Shown one piece after another: positions 10,029 to 18,710 of a stretch of DNA of 64,000 nt (positions are counted from its first letter, which is position 1; the number at the start of each line of letters is the position of its first letter). The position numbers and the translations under genes were made by a program. The stretch spans positions 31,325 to 95,324 of the forward strand of contig NZ_JWID01000009.1 of NCBI RefSeq assembly GCF_001466305.1, in the 5' to 3' direction. The stretch comes from Defluviitalea phaphyphila (GTDB taxonomy: Bacteria; Bacillota; Clostridia; Lachnospirales; Defluviitaleaceae). Under the pieces are notes generated by a model, which saw only the letters and a program-made list of their open reading frames with translations, made no database searches and was not told where the DNA came from.

Positions 10029-10655
10029 ATGAGTTTTTCATGGAATAAAAAAAAAGTTTGTATAGATCTACAAATACTTAGGAAAAATAATGTTCCCATT
10101 TTAATATTAGATAATGTGTGGCATAATATTTTTCCTCCTGAGAAAAAAACAAAAAAAATATTAAAGTTAGAAGAACGTCTAAATGATTTACTTAAAGAAC
10201 AAGGTAAATTAAATAATGATTTAAAAGGGTATATAAAGTTAAAAAAAAATTTAATGGATAGGATACTTGAACTTACAACAGAGGCTTTTACAAATGAAAA
10301 TGAGATGGCTAAAAAAGAAATGGAAAGAAATCAAAAAAATATTTTAGAAATTAATAGAAAAACAGAGGAAATTCAAAAAAGATTAGAGATTATTCCACAA
10401 GAAATACAAGAAACAAATGGGACGCTACTGGAAGAAAGTGTTAAAATATGTTATAAAGATATGAAAGAACATCAAGAAATATTAAATGAATTAAATATAT
10501 GGATAGAAAACACAAGAAATATTTTAAAGAAAAAAATAGCAGAAAAAACAGAGAGAGAAGAAAAAGTAACACAAATTTATTCATATCTTCATGATTTAGT
10601 TGGTCCAGATGTTCTTGAATATTTAGATAAAAATTATTGGAGAGAAAAGAAATGA
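10029..10655 (+). CDS. Coiled-coil hypothetical protein upstream of acpS
   Basis: A 208-residue cytoplasmic protein with no signal peptide. A short hydrophobic N-terminal part (CIDLQILRKNNVPILILDNVWH) is followed by a long Lys/Glu coiled coil (about residues 45-185) and a compact tail (YLHDLVGPDVLEYLDK). RBS AGGAGG is a good match. Its TGA overlaps the acpS ATG (ATGA), so it belongs to the acpS operon. I do not recognise the family and assign no function. Confidence 0.7.
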   Translation: MSFSWNKKKVCIDLQILRKNNVPILILDNVWHNIFPPEKKTKKILKLEERLNDLLKEQGKLNNDLKGYIKLKKNLMDRILELTTEAFTNENEMAKKEMERNQKNILEINRKTEEIQKRLEIIPQEIQETNGTLLEESVKICYKDMKEHQEILNELNIWIENTRNILKKKIAEKTEREEKVTQIYSYLHDLVGPDVLEYLDKNYWREKK

Positions 10656-11044
10656 TTATAGGTATAGGTACTGATATTATTGAAATTAAAAGAATTGAAG
10701 AAGCTATTAAAAAAAATTCAAGATTTATAAAAAAGTGTTTTACTGAAAAAGAAAGAATTTTATTTAAAGAAAAAAAAAATAAAATACAAACTATAGCAGC
10801 TACATTTGCAGCTAAAGAGGCAGTTGCTAAAGCATTAGGTACAGGATTTAGAAATTTTGAATTTTATGATATAGAAATATTAAGGGATAAAAAAGGAAAA
10901 CCATTAGTATTTTTATATAGAAATGCTAAAGAAATATTAAAAAAATTTAAAAGACCACAAGTGCTTGTAAGTATATCTCATTGTAAAGATTATGCTATTG
11001 CTTATGCAGTTATAGAAGGGGAGGAGATTCATGAAAGTATGTGA
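10652..11044 (+). CDS. acpS: Holo-[acyl-carrier-protein] synthase
   Basis: AcpS transfers the 4'-phosphopantetheine arm from CoA to acyl carrier protein. The family signatures GIGTDIIEI at the N-terminus and FAAKEAVAKALGTG in the middle give the Mg-binding Asp and Glu. At 130 residues it has the normal length. I use the ATG that overlaps the upstream stop (ATGA), with GGAGAG upstream; an earlier GTG-type extension would add four unconserved residues. The gene order acpS, ydcC-like gene, alr, mazEF matches Bacillus. Confidence 0.95.
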   Translation: MIIGIGTDIIEIKRIEEAIKKNSRFIKKCFTEKERILFKEKKNKIQTIAATFAAKEAVAKALGTGFRNFEFYDIEILRDKKGKPLVFLYRNAKEILKKFKRPQVLVSISHCKDYAIAYAVIEGEEIHESM

Positions 11045-12590
11045 TGGAAAAGAAATGAGAGAAATTGATAATATTTCTATTAATAAAATGGGAATACCAG
11101 GAATTGTATTAATGGAAAATGCAGTTTTGTCTATTGTAAAAGAAATTAAGGATTATTTAAAAAATATTAATAATCCAAAAGTAGCAATAGTTTGTGGGCA
11201 AGGGAATAATGGAGGAGATGGCTTAGGAGTAGCAAGACATCTACATAACTATGGAATAGATGTAGATATTGTTTTTATAGGAAATCCTGATTTATTAAAA
11301 AATGATGCAAAAATAAATTTTAAAATTACTGAAAATTTATCAATTAATAAAAGAATTTTAAATTTAAATTCTATTATAGATGATGATATCATAAATATAA
11401 TAAGAAAAAGTGACTTGATTGTAGATGCTATTTTTGGTACAGGATTAACAAGAAAAATAGAAGGCATTTTAAGTGAATTAATTGACCTTATTAATTTTTA
11501 TGGGAAATATATTATATCAATTGATATTCCTTCTGGAATTGATTCTAGAACAGGAGAAATTCTAGGAAATGCAATAAAAGCTAATAAAACAGTTACTTTA
11601 GCTCTCCCTAAGAGTGGACTTTATTTATATCCAGGAACAGAATTTGTAGGGGAATTAGTTATTGCAGACATAGGAATTCCTAAAGAAGTTATAAATAGTA
11701 TGAAATTAAAAATGAACATATTAACTGAAAAAGAAGTAGAAGAGATAATACCTAAGCGATTTAAAAGAAGTAATAAAAGCACATATGGTAAAGTGCTAGT
11801 TCTTGCTGGAGCTAAAGGAATGACAGGAGCAGCAACTCTAACTTGTAAAGGAGCATTTAGAATAGGAGCAGGTTTAGTTAGTTTAGGAGTTCCTAGAAGC
11901 ATTAATGATATTTTAGAGGAGAAGTTAACAGAAGTTATAACAATTCCTCTAGAAGAAGAAAAAGGTAAATTATGCGAAAAAAGCTTTGAAGATATAAAAT
12001 CTCATTTGAAAAAATATAAAGTTATAGCTGTAGGACCTGGGATAGGACAAAGTAAAGAAATTACAAAATTTATAGATTTACTTGTTAAAAATGTAAAAAC
12101 TCCTATAGTAGTTGATGCAGATGGAATTAATACTATTTCTAAAAAAATAGATATATTAAAAAATTTAAAAGTACCGCTTATATTGACACCTCATCCGGGA
12201 GAAATGGCAAGATTAACAGGAAAAACAATAGAAGAAATATTAGCTAATCCAATTAAGATAGTAAAAGAATTTTGTCATAAATGGAATGTAATATTGGTAT
12301 TAAAAGATTCTAGAGCTATTATAGGGAATCCAGATGGAGAAATATATATTAATACCACAGGAAATCCTGGAATGTCTACAGCTGGCTCAGGAGATGTATT
12401 AACCGGTATAATAGCAGGGCTTATTGGTCAAAATGTAGACCCTTATAAAGCAGCTGTATTAGGAACATTTTTACATGGGAAAGCAGGAGATTTAGCAGCT
12501 ATAAAATTAGGACAGCATGGCATGATGGCAGGAGATATTGTTAATCATATACCAAAAGCAATAAAATTATATTATAAAAATAAATATTAA
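11031..12590 (+). CDS. nnr: Bifunctional NAD(P)HX epimerase/dehydratase
   Basis: This enzyme repairs hydrated NADH and NADPH. The N-terminal YjeF_N domain (about residues 1-215) has the epimerase motif CGQGNNGGDG. The C-terminal ADP- or ATP-dependent dehydratase domain (about 235-519), of ribokinase fold, shows VGPGIGQS, VVDADGIN, LTPHPGEMARL and the nucleotide-binding NPGMSTAGSGDVLTG. At 519 residues it is the full-length fused form usual in bacteria. It overlaps acpS by 14 bases with GGGGAGGAG as its ribosome-binding site inside acpS, so the two are co-translated. Confidence 0.95.
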   Translation: MKVCDGKEMREIDNISINKMGIPGIVLMENAVLSIVKEIKDYLKNINNPKVAIVCGQGNNGGDGLGVARHLHNYGIDVDIVFIGNPDLLKNDAKINFKITENLSINKRILNLNSIIDDDIINIIRKSDLIVDAIFGTGLTRKIEGILSELIDLINFYGKYIISIDIPSGIDSRTGEILGNAIKANKTVTLALPKSGLYLYPGTEFVGELVIADIGIPKEVINSMKLKMNILTEKEVEEIIPKRFKRSNKSTYGKVLVLAGAKGMTGAATLTCKGAFRIGAGLVSLGVPRSINDILEEKLTEVITIPLEEEKGKLCEKSFEDIKSHLKKYKVIAVGPGIGQSKEITKFIDLLVKNVKTPIVVDADGINTISKKIDILKNLKVPLILTPHPGEMARLTGKTIEEILANPIKIVKEFCHKWNVILVLKDSRAIIGNPDGEIYINTTGNPGMSTAGSGDVLTGIIAGLIGQNVDPYKAAVLGTFLHGKAGDLAAIKLGQHGMMAGDIVNHIPKAIKLYYKNKY

Positions 12591-12602
12591 GGAGGAATAG
12601 AA

Positions 12603-13049
12603 ATGACAGCTAAAGATATTATGCAGAGAAATGTTTTATATATAAAAAAAGATATGTTAATAAAGGATATAGCAAAATTATTGTTTGAAAATAAGATAAG
12701 TGGAGTACCAGTAGTAGATGATGATAAAAAAGTAATTGGAATAGTTACAGAAAAAGATTTATTAACTAAAGATAAAAATCCTAGATTTCCGTCATATGTT
12801 GAATTTTTAGGTAGTATAATATTTTTAGAAGGAGTAAAACGTTATGATGAAGAGTTAAGAAAATTAGCAGCTACAAAAGCAGAAGAAATTATGACAAAGA
12901 AAGTTCATACTATAAAAGAAGATACTTCTATAGAAGAAATAGCTAGCATTATGGTAGAAGAGAGAGTAAATAGGGTACCAGTAGTTGATGAAGAAGGTAG
13001 ATTAATAGGTATTGTAAGTAGAGCTGATATGTTAAAAACCATATTATAG
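12603..13049 (+). CDS. Tandem CBS-domain protein
   Basis: The 148 residues consist of two CBS motifs (about 1-60 and 90-148), each with the ISGVPVVDDDKKVIGIVTEKDLL-like pattern, joined by a short helical insert. Stand-alone CBS pairs bind adenine nucleotides and act as energy or ligand sensors, but the partner is unknown. A clear AAGGAGG site precedes it, and it lies 12 bases after nnr in the same operon. No catalytic or DNA-binding domain is attached. Confidence 0.9.
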   Translation: MTAKDIMQRNVLYIKKDMLIKDIAKLLFENKISGVPVVDDDKKVIGIVTEKDLLTKDKNPRFPSYVEFLGSIIFLEGVKRYDEELRKLAATKAEEIMTKKVHTIKEDTSIEEIASIMVEERVNRVPVVDEEGRLIGIVSRADMLKTIL

Positions 13050-13059
13050 GGGGGATTAT

Positions 13060-13695
13060 GTGAAAAGGTGTTTAGGAGTGTTTCTTTTTTTTATTATTAT
13101 TGTAATAACTTCATGTGGCAATAAAGATAATTTACAACCTCCGAAAGCACCAATAGAAAAAATTCAAGAAAAATTAACTTCCATGAAAACCTATGAATGC
13201 ATTGCAGACTTGACATATATTTCTAACAAGGGCAAAAATACATATAAGACAAAGCAGTATTATAAAATAACAGGAGAATATAGAATAGAGATTATATCCC
13301 CTGAAAAAATGGCAGGTTTAGTCACTGTTTATGATGGAGAAAAAGTAAAGCAATATAATACTAGGATACTTGGAGAGATTATAAATGAAATTCCAGAATC
13401 TAAAAATAGAAATGAAATATTTTTGGGCTCATTTTTAAAAAATTATCTTCAATCAGAAGAAGTAACTTTAGAAGTTTTTAGTGCAGATAATGAAGAATAT
13501 ACAGTTTTAGAAGCAGTTATACCTGAGGGTGGAAAATATCTTTCTACAGAAAAATTATGGGTTTCAAATAAAACTTTAAATCCAGTGAAATTAGTAATAT
13601 ATGATACGGAAGGAAATGAAAGAATTATTGTAGAATATGAAGAATTTAAGTATAATATAGAATTAGAAGATAGTATTTTTCAAATAAGTAATTAA
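13060..13695 (+). CDS. YdcC/LolA-like lipoprotein
   Basis: A 211-residue exported lipoprotein with a hydrophobic signal ending in the lipobox ITSC (Cys19). The mature part has the alternating beta pattern of the LolA/LppX-type half-barrel. Its position between the acpS block and alr matches Bacillus ydcC, a sporulation-associated gene of this fold, which supports orthology. The GTG start follows GGGGGA. The ligand is unknown. It is co-directional and only 10 bases from the CBS gene. Confidence 0.8.
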   Translation: MKRCLGVFLFFIIIVITSCGNKDNLQPPKAPIEKIQEKLTSMKTYECIADLTYISNKGKNTYKTKQYYKITGEYRIEIISPEKMAGLVTVYDGEKVKQYNTRILGEIINEIPESKNRNEIFLGSFLKNYLQSEEVTLEVFSADNEEYTVLEAVIPEGGKYLSTEKLWVSNKTLNPVKLVIYDTEGNERIIVEYEEFKYNIELEDSIFQISN

Positions 13696-13732
13696 TTTAA
13701 TACGTAGTAATTGTTTTTGGGGAGGACAATAA

Positions 13733-14899
13733 ATGACACAGGAAGACTACCGTGTAATTGCAGAAATTAATTTAGATGCTATTGCACATAATATAAATCA
13801 AATTAAAAAACAATTATCTCATAATACAGAAATCATGGCTATTATAAAAGCCGATGCTTATGGACATGGAGCTATAGAAGTATCAAAGGTACTAATAGAA
13901 AATGGGGTAGAACGATTAGGAGTAGCTATTTTAGATGAAGGAAAACAGCTGCGAAACAAAGGGATAAATGTACCTATATTGATTTTGGGATATACTTCTC
14001 CTAGTAAAGCTGATGAAATAGTATCATTTAATTTAACTCAAACAGTATTTACTTATGAAATGGCAAAAGCTCTTTCTGATTCAGCTAAGGCTCAAAATAA
14101 AAATGTAAACATCCACATTAAAATAGATACCGGCATGGGACGAATAGGATTTAAGCCTAATAATGAAAGTATTAATCTAATAAAAGAAATAAATAAATTG
14201 CCAAATCTTAATATTGAGGGAATTTTTACTCACTTTTCTTCTGCTGATGAAGCAGATTCTTCATTTACAGAATTACAATTTAATAGATTTACTTCTTTTA
14301 TCAAAGAACTAGAAAAAGAAAAAATATATATTCCTATTAAACATTGCTCAAATAGTGCAGGATTTATAAGTTATAAAAAAACTCATATGAATTTAATTCG
14401 TCCAGGAATCATTTTGTATGGATTATATCCTTCAGATGAAGTGAAAAAAGATATTGTAGATTTAAAACCAGCAATGACATTAAAGGCAAAAGTTATATTT
14501 GTAAAAGAAGTAGAGAAAAATTCACCCATTAGTTATAATAGAAAGTTTATAACTAAGAGAAAAACTAAAGTAGCAACTATACCTGTAGGATATGCTGATG
14601 GATACTCAAGAAGATTGTCTTCTAAAGGAAGAGTTTTAATAAAGGGGCATTATGCCCCTATTATAGGGAATATATGTATGGATCAATTTATGGTTGATGT
14701 AACTCATATTCCTAATGTAAAAATAGGAGATGAAGTTATTTTAATGGGACAACAGGAAGATAAAATAATAACTGCAGAAGAAATTGCTAAAAAAATAGGT
14801 ACAATAAATTATGAAATAATTTGCGTGGTAGGAAAAAGAATTCCTAGAGTATATAAGAAAAATAAGGAAATAATTAAAGAGATTAATTATATTAATTAA
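13733..14899 (+). CDS. alr: Alanine racemase
   Basis: Alr makes D-alanine for peptidoglycan with pyridoxal phosphate. The PLP-binding lysine is Lys39 in the motif AIIKADAYGHG, and the second catalytic residue is the Tyr in ISYNRKF of the C-terminal beta-domain. The GYADGYSR and GNICMDQFMVDV motifs are also present. At 388 residues it is full length. GGGGAGGA precedes the ATG. It sits in the conserved acpS-alr-mazEF neighbourhood. Confidence 0.96.
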   Translation: MTQEDYRVIAEINLDAIAHNINQIKKQLSHNTEIMAIIKADAYGHGAIEVSKVLIENGVERLGVAILDEGKQLRNKGINVPILILGYTSPSKADEIVSFNLTQTVFTYEMAKALSDSAKAQNKNVNIHIKIDTGMGRIGFKPNNESINLIKEINKLPNLNIEGIFTHFSSADEADSSFTELQFNRFTSFIKELEKEKIYIPIKHCSNSAGFISYKKTHMNLIRPGIILYGLYPSDEVKKDIVDLKPAMTLKAKVIFVKEVEKNSPISYNRKFITKRKTKVATIPVGYADGYSRRLSSKGRVLIKGHYAPIIGNICMDQFMVDVTHIPNVKIGDEVILMGQQEDKIITAEEIAKKIGTINYEIICVVGKRIPRVYKKNKEIIKEINYIN

Positions 14900-15052
14900 A
14901 TAGAAATAATAAATGATGCTATTTGGTTGTAAATTTTGTATAAAAAATATTTTATTGGAAAAAATACAAATGATATAAATAAGTATGCAAATGAATTATC
15001 TTCCGATAAAATGAGTGAGAATGAAAACTCAGTAAAGAGGGAGTGATTTGCA

Positions 15053-15268
15053 GTGCCACAGAAAGGTAAAATAGTAGATATTAAAAAAGTTTCAAATATG
15101 GATGAACGGATGAAAAAATCAATTAAAAATCATAAAAAACAAATAAGAGATGATATGATTAAAGGATATCAAGAAATGGCAGAAATTAATCTAAAATTAT
15201 CAGAATTCTGTTTTGAAGCAGAAAGAGAGGTTGAGCAGTTTTTTGAACAAATAGCGGAGTGTGAGTAA
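15053..15268 (+). CDS. MazE/EndoAI-type antitoxin, N-terminally short
   Basis: The C-terminal part ([20 protein letters not shown], about residues 40-60) matches the toxin-binding tail of Bacillus EndoAI-type antitoxins, and the gene overlaps mazF. At 71 residues it is about 20 short, and the usual ribbon-helix-helix DNA-binding region (a KISLPENL-type strand plus two helices) is not recognisable. An in-frame TGA at 15044-15046 blocks any extension; an 11-codon ATG ORF (15011-15046) in the same frame resembles a former N-terminus. It probably still neutralises the toxin, but it may not autorepress like full-length forms. Confidence 0.8.
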   Translation: MPQKGKIVDIKKVSNMDERMKKSIKNHKKQIRDDMIKGYQEMAEINLKLSEFCFEAEREVEQFFEQIAECE

Positions 15269-15611
15269 TGTGGTTGTTAAACGTGGAGATGTATTCTATG
15301 CAGATTTAAGTCCTGTTGTCGGATCAGAGCAAGGAGGTGTACGGCCGGTACTTATTGTACAAAATGACATAGGAAACAAATATAGTCCTACAGTTATATG
15401 TGCTGCTATTACTTCCCAAATTAATAAAGCCAAGTTACCAACTCATATAGAAATAGACGCAAAGTCTTATGATTTGGTAAAAGATTCAGTAGTTCTATTA
15501 GAACAAATTAGGACTATAGATAAAAAAAGGTTGAAAGAGAAGATATGCCATTTAGACCAAGAGCTAATGAGCAAAGTAAACAAAGGTTTAATAATAAGTT
15601 TTGGATTATAG
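15261..15611 (+). CDS. mazF: MazF/EndoA mRNA interferase toxin
   Basis: MazF cleaves single-stranded mRNA at short sequence motifs unless bound by MazE. The 116-residue protein is close to Bacillus EndoA along its length: [20 protein letters not shown] and [12 protein letters not shown] at the N-terminus, AAITSQI, then [16 protein letters not shown]. The GTG at 15261 overlaps the antitoxin stop; a second in-frame GTG at 15270 is an equally possible start. It closes the acpS-alr operon and is followed by a very strong terminator. Confidence 0.95.
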   Translation: MSNVVVKRGDVFYADLSPVVGSEQGGVRPVLIVQNDIGNKYSPTVICAAITSQINKAKLPTHIEIDAKSYDLVKDSVVLLEQIRTIDKKRLKEKICHLDQELMSKVNKGLIISFGL

Positions 15612-15623
15612 TACATAAGAACA

Positions 15624-15675
15624 AATAAAAATAACTTCCTAAAGTTCAAACTTTAGGAAGTTATTTTTATTTGCT
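15624..15675. terminator. Perfect 25-bp inverted-repeat terminator
   Basis: Two perfectly complementary 25-nt arms (15624-15648 and 15651-15675) flank a 2-nt centre. The outer part is A-rich then T-rich, so it can terminate transcription in both directions. It closes the acpS-mazF region. Confidence 0.9.
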
Positions 15676-15750
15676 CTCATATTTTGTCACATTAAATCAA
15701 TTCATTCAATATACTGTTAATAAAATTACTTGCAGTGGGGAGGATAAAAG

Positions 15751-16518
15751 ATGTTAAAAATTGTAGAACTAAATTCTGTAACAAAAAGTTATCATACTCC
15801 TTTAGGAGAAACTAAGGCTATAGATAATCTTACTCTTTCTATTAATAAAGGAGAATTTATAAGTATTATAGGCCCTAGTGGATGTGGAAAGTCTACGATT
15901 CTTTCTTTAATTGCAGGACTTATTAAGCCGTCTTCAGGAGAAATATTAGTTTTTGGAGAGAAAGTAAAAGGAACTTCTCAAAGAATAGGTTATATGCTTC
16001 AAAAAGATCATTTATTTGAATGGCGTACTATTTTAAGAAATGTTTATTTAGGACTTGAGATTCAAAATAAATTAACAAATGAAAATAAATCTTATGCTAA
16101 ACATCTTTTAGATACTTATGGATTAGGAGAATTTAAAAATCATTTTCCCTCGGAATTATCAGGAGGTATGAGACAAAGAGCAGCCTTGATTAGAACTTTA
16201 GCTGTTAAACCAGATATTTTGCTTTTAGACGAACCATTTTCTGCTCTAGATTATCAAACAAGATTATCTGTATCTGATGAAATAGGAAGTATTATTAAAA
16301 AAGAAAATAAAACAGCAATATTAGTAAGCCATGACATAGCAGAAGCTATTAGTATGGCAGATAGAGTAGTTGTTTTAACACAGAGGCCGGCTAAAATTAA
16401 GTCAATACATCCTATTAATTTATCAATTGAAAATAGAACTCCTCTTAAATCTAGAGAAGCTCCTGAATTTAGAGAATATTTTAATACAATATGGAAGGAG
16501 TTGAAAGCTAATGAATAA
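15751..16518 (+). CDS. SsuB/TauB-like ABC transporter ATPase
   Basis: A 255-residue ATPase with Walker A GPSGCGKST, the signature LSGGMRQR, Walker B ILLLDEPFSALD and the switch His (VSHDI). The sequence type matches the nitrate/sulfonate/taurine importer family, which also includes HMP-pyrimidine importers. It overlaps its permease by 8 bases. No substrate-binding protein gene is adjacent, so the substrate cannot be inferred. GGGGAGG is the ribosome-binding site. Confidence 0.9.
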   Translation: MLKIVELNSVTKSYHTPLGETKAIDNLTLSINKGEFISIIGPSGCGKSTILSLIAGLIKPSSGEILVFGEKVKGTSQRIGYMLQKDHLFEWRTILRNVYLGLEIQNKLTNENKSYAKHLLDTYGLGEFKNHFPSELSGGMRQRAALIRTLAVKPDILLLDEPFSALDYQTRLSVSDEIGSIIKKENKTAILVSHDIAEAISMADRVVVLTQRPAKIKSIHPINLSIENRTPLKSREAPEFREYFNTIWKELKANE

Positions 16519-17317
16519 TAACAATATTTCAAAAGAACACTTGGAATATTTAAATAAAATGAAAATAACAAAAACCTATGTTAAAATAACTCAAATAGCT
16601 ATATTAATAGGGATAATTTTGCTTTGGGAGATAGGGGCAAGATTTAGATGGATTGACCCTTTTATATTTAGTCAACCCACTAAAATTCTAAAAACAGCTT
16701 GGGAAATGATTTTAGATGGAAGTTTATTTATTCATACAGGAATTACTCTAGGAGAAACTGTAATAGGGTTTTTAGTTAGTACTATTTTAGGAACGGCAAT
16801 AGCAGTTTTATTATGGTGGAATAATTTTATTTTAAAAGTAATAGATCCTTATTTAGTTATAATAAATAGCCTTCCTAAGACAGCTTTAGCTCCTATTTTA
16901 ATTGTATGGATGGGGAATAATATAAAATCTATTCTTTTTACAGCTATATTAATGGCTATAGTAGTTACTACATTAACAGTTTTAAATGGATTTTTGGAAG
17001 TAGATAAGGATAAAATAAAATTAATTAAAACTTTTGGAGGAAATAAAAAAGATATATTAAAAAAAGTAATTTTACCTGCTAATGTTCCTACTATAATCAA
17101 CGCTTTAAAAGTTAATGTGGGATTATCCCTTGTAGGAGTTATAGTAGGAGAGTTTTTAGTAGCTCAAGCTGGCTTAGGATATCTTATAGTATATGGCAGC
17201 CAAATATTTAAGTTAGATTGGGTAATGTTAAGTATAGTTATTTTGGGAATATTATCAGCTATTCTTTATAAAGGAGTAGTTATATTAAAAGAAAGATTTT
17301 TAAAATGGAGAGAATAG
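16511..17317 (+). CDS. SsuC/TauC-like ABC transporter permease
   Basis: The 268-residue protein has about six membrane segments and the BPD_transp_1 coupling loop (TFGGNKKDILKKVILPANVPTI, near residue 175) that contacts the ATPase. It is the partner of the preceding ATPase, with translational coupling through the overlap. The segment LPKTALAPILIVWMG is typical of nitrate/sulfonate-type permeases. The periplasmic-type binding protein must be encoded elsewhere or is missing. Confidence 0.9.
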   Translation: MNNNNISKEHLEYLNKMKITKTYVKITQIAILIGIILLWEIGARFRWIDPFIFSQPTKILKTAWEMILDGSLFIHTGITLGETVIGFLVSTILGTAIAVLLWWNNFILKVIDPYLVIINSLPKTALAPILIVWMGNNIKSILFTAILMAIVVTTLTVLNGFLEVDKDKIKLIKTFGGNKKDILKKVILPANVPTIINALKVNVGLSLVGVIVGEFLVAQAGLGYLIVYGSQIFKLDWVMLSIVILGILSAILYKGVVILKERFLKWRE

Positions 17318-17322
17318 AGTAT

Positions 17323-18684
17323 TTATTCTAAATGATTCACTAAATTGTGAATCCATTTTTTTGAGAATAAACGATATATTCCAAAGATAGCTTTAAAAAA
17401 TTCCTCAGAAGATACTAAAGCAAATACCCAATAAATAGGCAAATCCCAAACTAATCCTCCAATAAATGCAAAAGGAACGCCTATTAACCATACTCCACCA
17501 GCGTCCATAGCTAAAGCATAAGTAGTATCTCCTCCACTTCTGAGAATTCCTACTACTGTAAAGAGATTTAATACTTTAAAGGGCATAATTAATGCAAAGA
17601 TTATTATTATTTTTATACAAGAAGTATATACTTCTTGCGAAACATTAAATATAGATAAAATAAGAGGAGAGGCTAAAACGACTATTATTCCCATTATTAA
17701 AGAAAGGATAGGTCCTAAAATGACAAATTTTTTGGCATATGAAAAAGCTTTCTTATCGTTTCCAGCACCTATTTCATTTCCAAGCATAACGGCACAAGCA
17801 CTACTCATTCCCATGAAAATTACCATTGAAATCTGTTCTATATTACTAGTTATACTAATTGATACTACTGCCTCTTTACCCATTCTACCATAAGCTATAG
17901 AATAGATAGTAGTTCCTAACGCCCATATAAATTCATTTAATATTACAAATATTGTAGTTTTATAAAATGTTTTTATAAATTTAAAAGAAATATTAGTTAA
18001 TTCATCAAAAGAAGCAGCAAGAGCTGTTTTTTGTTTATATATGATAAATAAAAATAAGCTAACTTCAATGGTTCTTGCAATTATAGTGGCAAATGCCGCT
18101 CCTCTAACTCCCATGGGGGGAAAACCTAAATTTCCAAAAATAAAAATCCAATTTAAAAGAGTATTAATACCCAAAGAAATTATACTGATAAACATAGGAA
18201 TTACAGCCTGTCCTGTACTTCTAATCAAAATAGAATAAGAAAATGTAATAGCAGTAAATATATAACTAAAAGCTACAATTTTAAGATATTCACTTCCTAA
18301 ATTAATTACCTCCATATCTTTTGCAAATAAATACATTAAATTTTTTGGGAAAAATATAGCTCCAATAGAAAATATGACAGCTACTATACATCCAGATATA
18401 ATGCATATTCCAAGAACTTTTCTAATTCCTTTTATATCTTTTTTACTCCAAAATTGAGCAGTAAAACTAGAACCACCACTATTAATACCAAAAAGAATGA
18501 GAGTAAATAAAAAAAATATTTTATTTGCTTGTGCAACAGCAGCAATTTGAGCTTCGCCTAATTTCCCTATCATAATAGTATCTACCATATTCAAAGAAGA
18601 AGAAATAAAGTTTTGCATTGCGATAGGGAGAGCTAAAGTAAACAGACGTTTATAAAAATATTTATCGATTTTTACAGATTTCAT
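17323..18684 (-). CDS. MATE family multidrug/Na+ antiporter
   Basis: The 453 residues form about twelve membrane helices in two related halves, with the MATE signatures PIAMQNFISSSLNMVDTIMIG at the N-terminus and LRSGGDTTYALAMD late in the second half. MATE proteins export cationic drugs or metabolites in exchange for Na+ or H+. It is 26 bases downstream of the AEC transporter on the same strand, so the two may be cotranscribed. Substrate is unknown. Confidence 0.92.
   Translation of the reverse strand: MKSVKIDKYFYKRLFTLALPIAMQNFISSSLNMVDTIMIGKLGEAQIAAVAQANKIFFLFTLILFGINSGGSSFTAQFWSKKDIKGIRKVLGICIISGCIVAVIFSIGAIFFPKNLMYLFAKDMEVINLGSEYLKIVAFSYIFTAITFSYSILIRSTGQAVIPMFISIISLGINTLLNWIFIFGNLGFPPMGVRGAAFATIIARTIEVSLFLFIIYKQKTALAASFDELTNISFKFIKTFYKTTIFVILNEFIWALGTTIYSIAYGRMGKEAVVSISITSNIEQISMVIFMGMSSACAVMLGNEIGAGNDKKAFSYAKKFVILGPILSLIMGIIVVLASPLILSIFNVSQEVYTSCIKIIIIFALIMPFKVLNLFTVVGILRSGGDTTYALAMDAGGVWLIGVPFAFIGGLVWDLPIYWVFALVSSEEFFKAIFGIYRLFSKKWIHNLVNHLE
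17334..17362 (+). terminator. Terminator of the ABC pair, inside the MATE 3' end
   Basis: The stem GATTCAC / GTGAATC is followed on the plus strand by C, A and seven T. It lies inside the last codons of the convergent MATE gene, so the same bases serve as code on one strand and terminator on the other. Confidence 0.75.
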
Positions 18685-18710
18685 AGTATTTACCCTTTCT
18701 AAGTTAAGAT

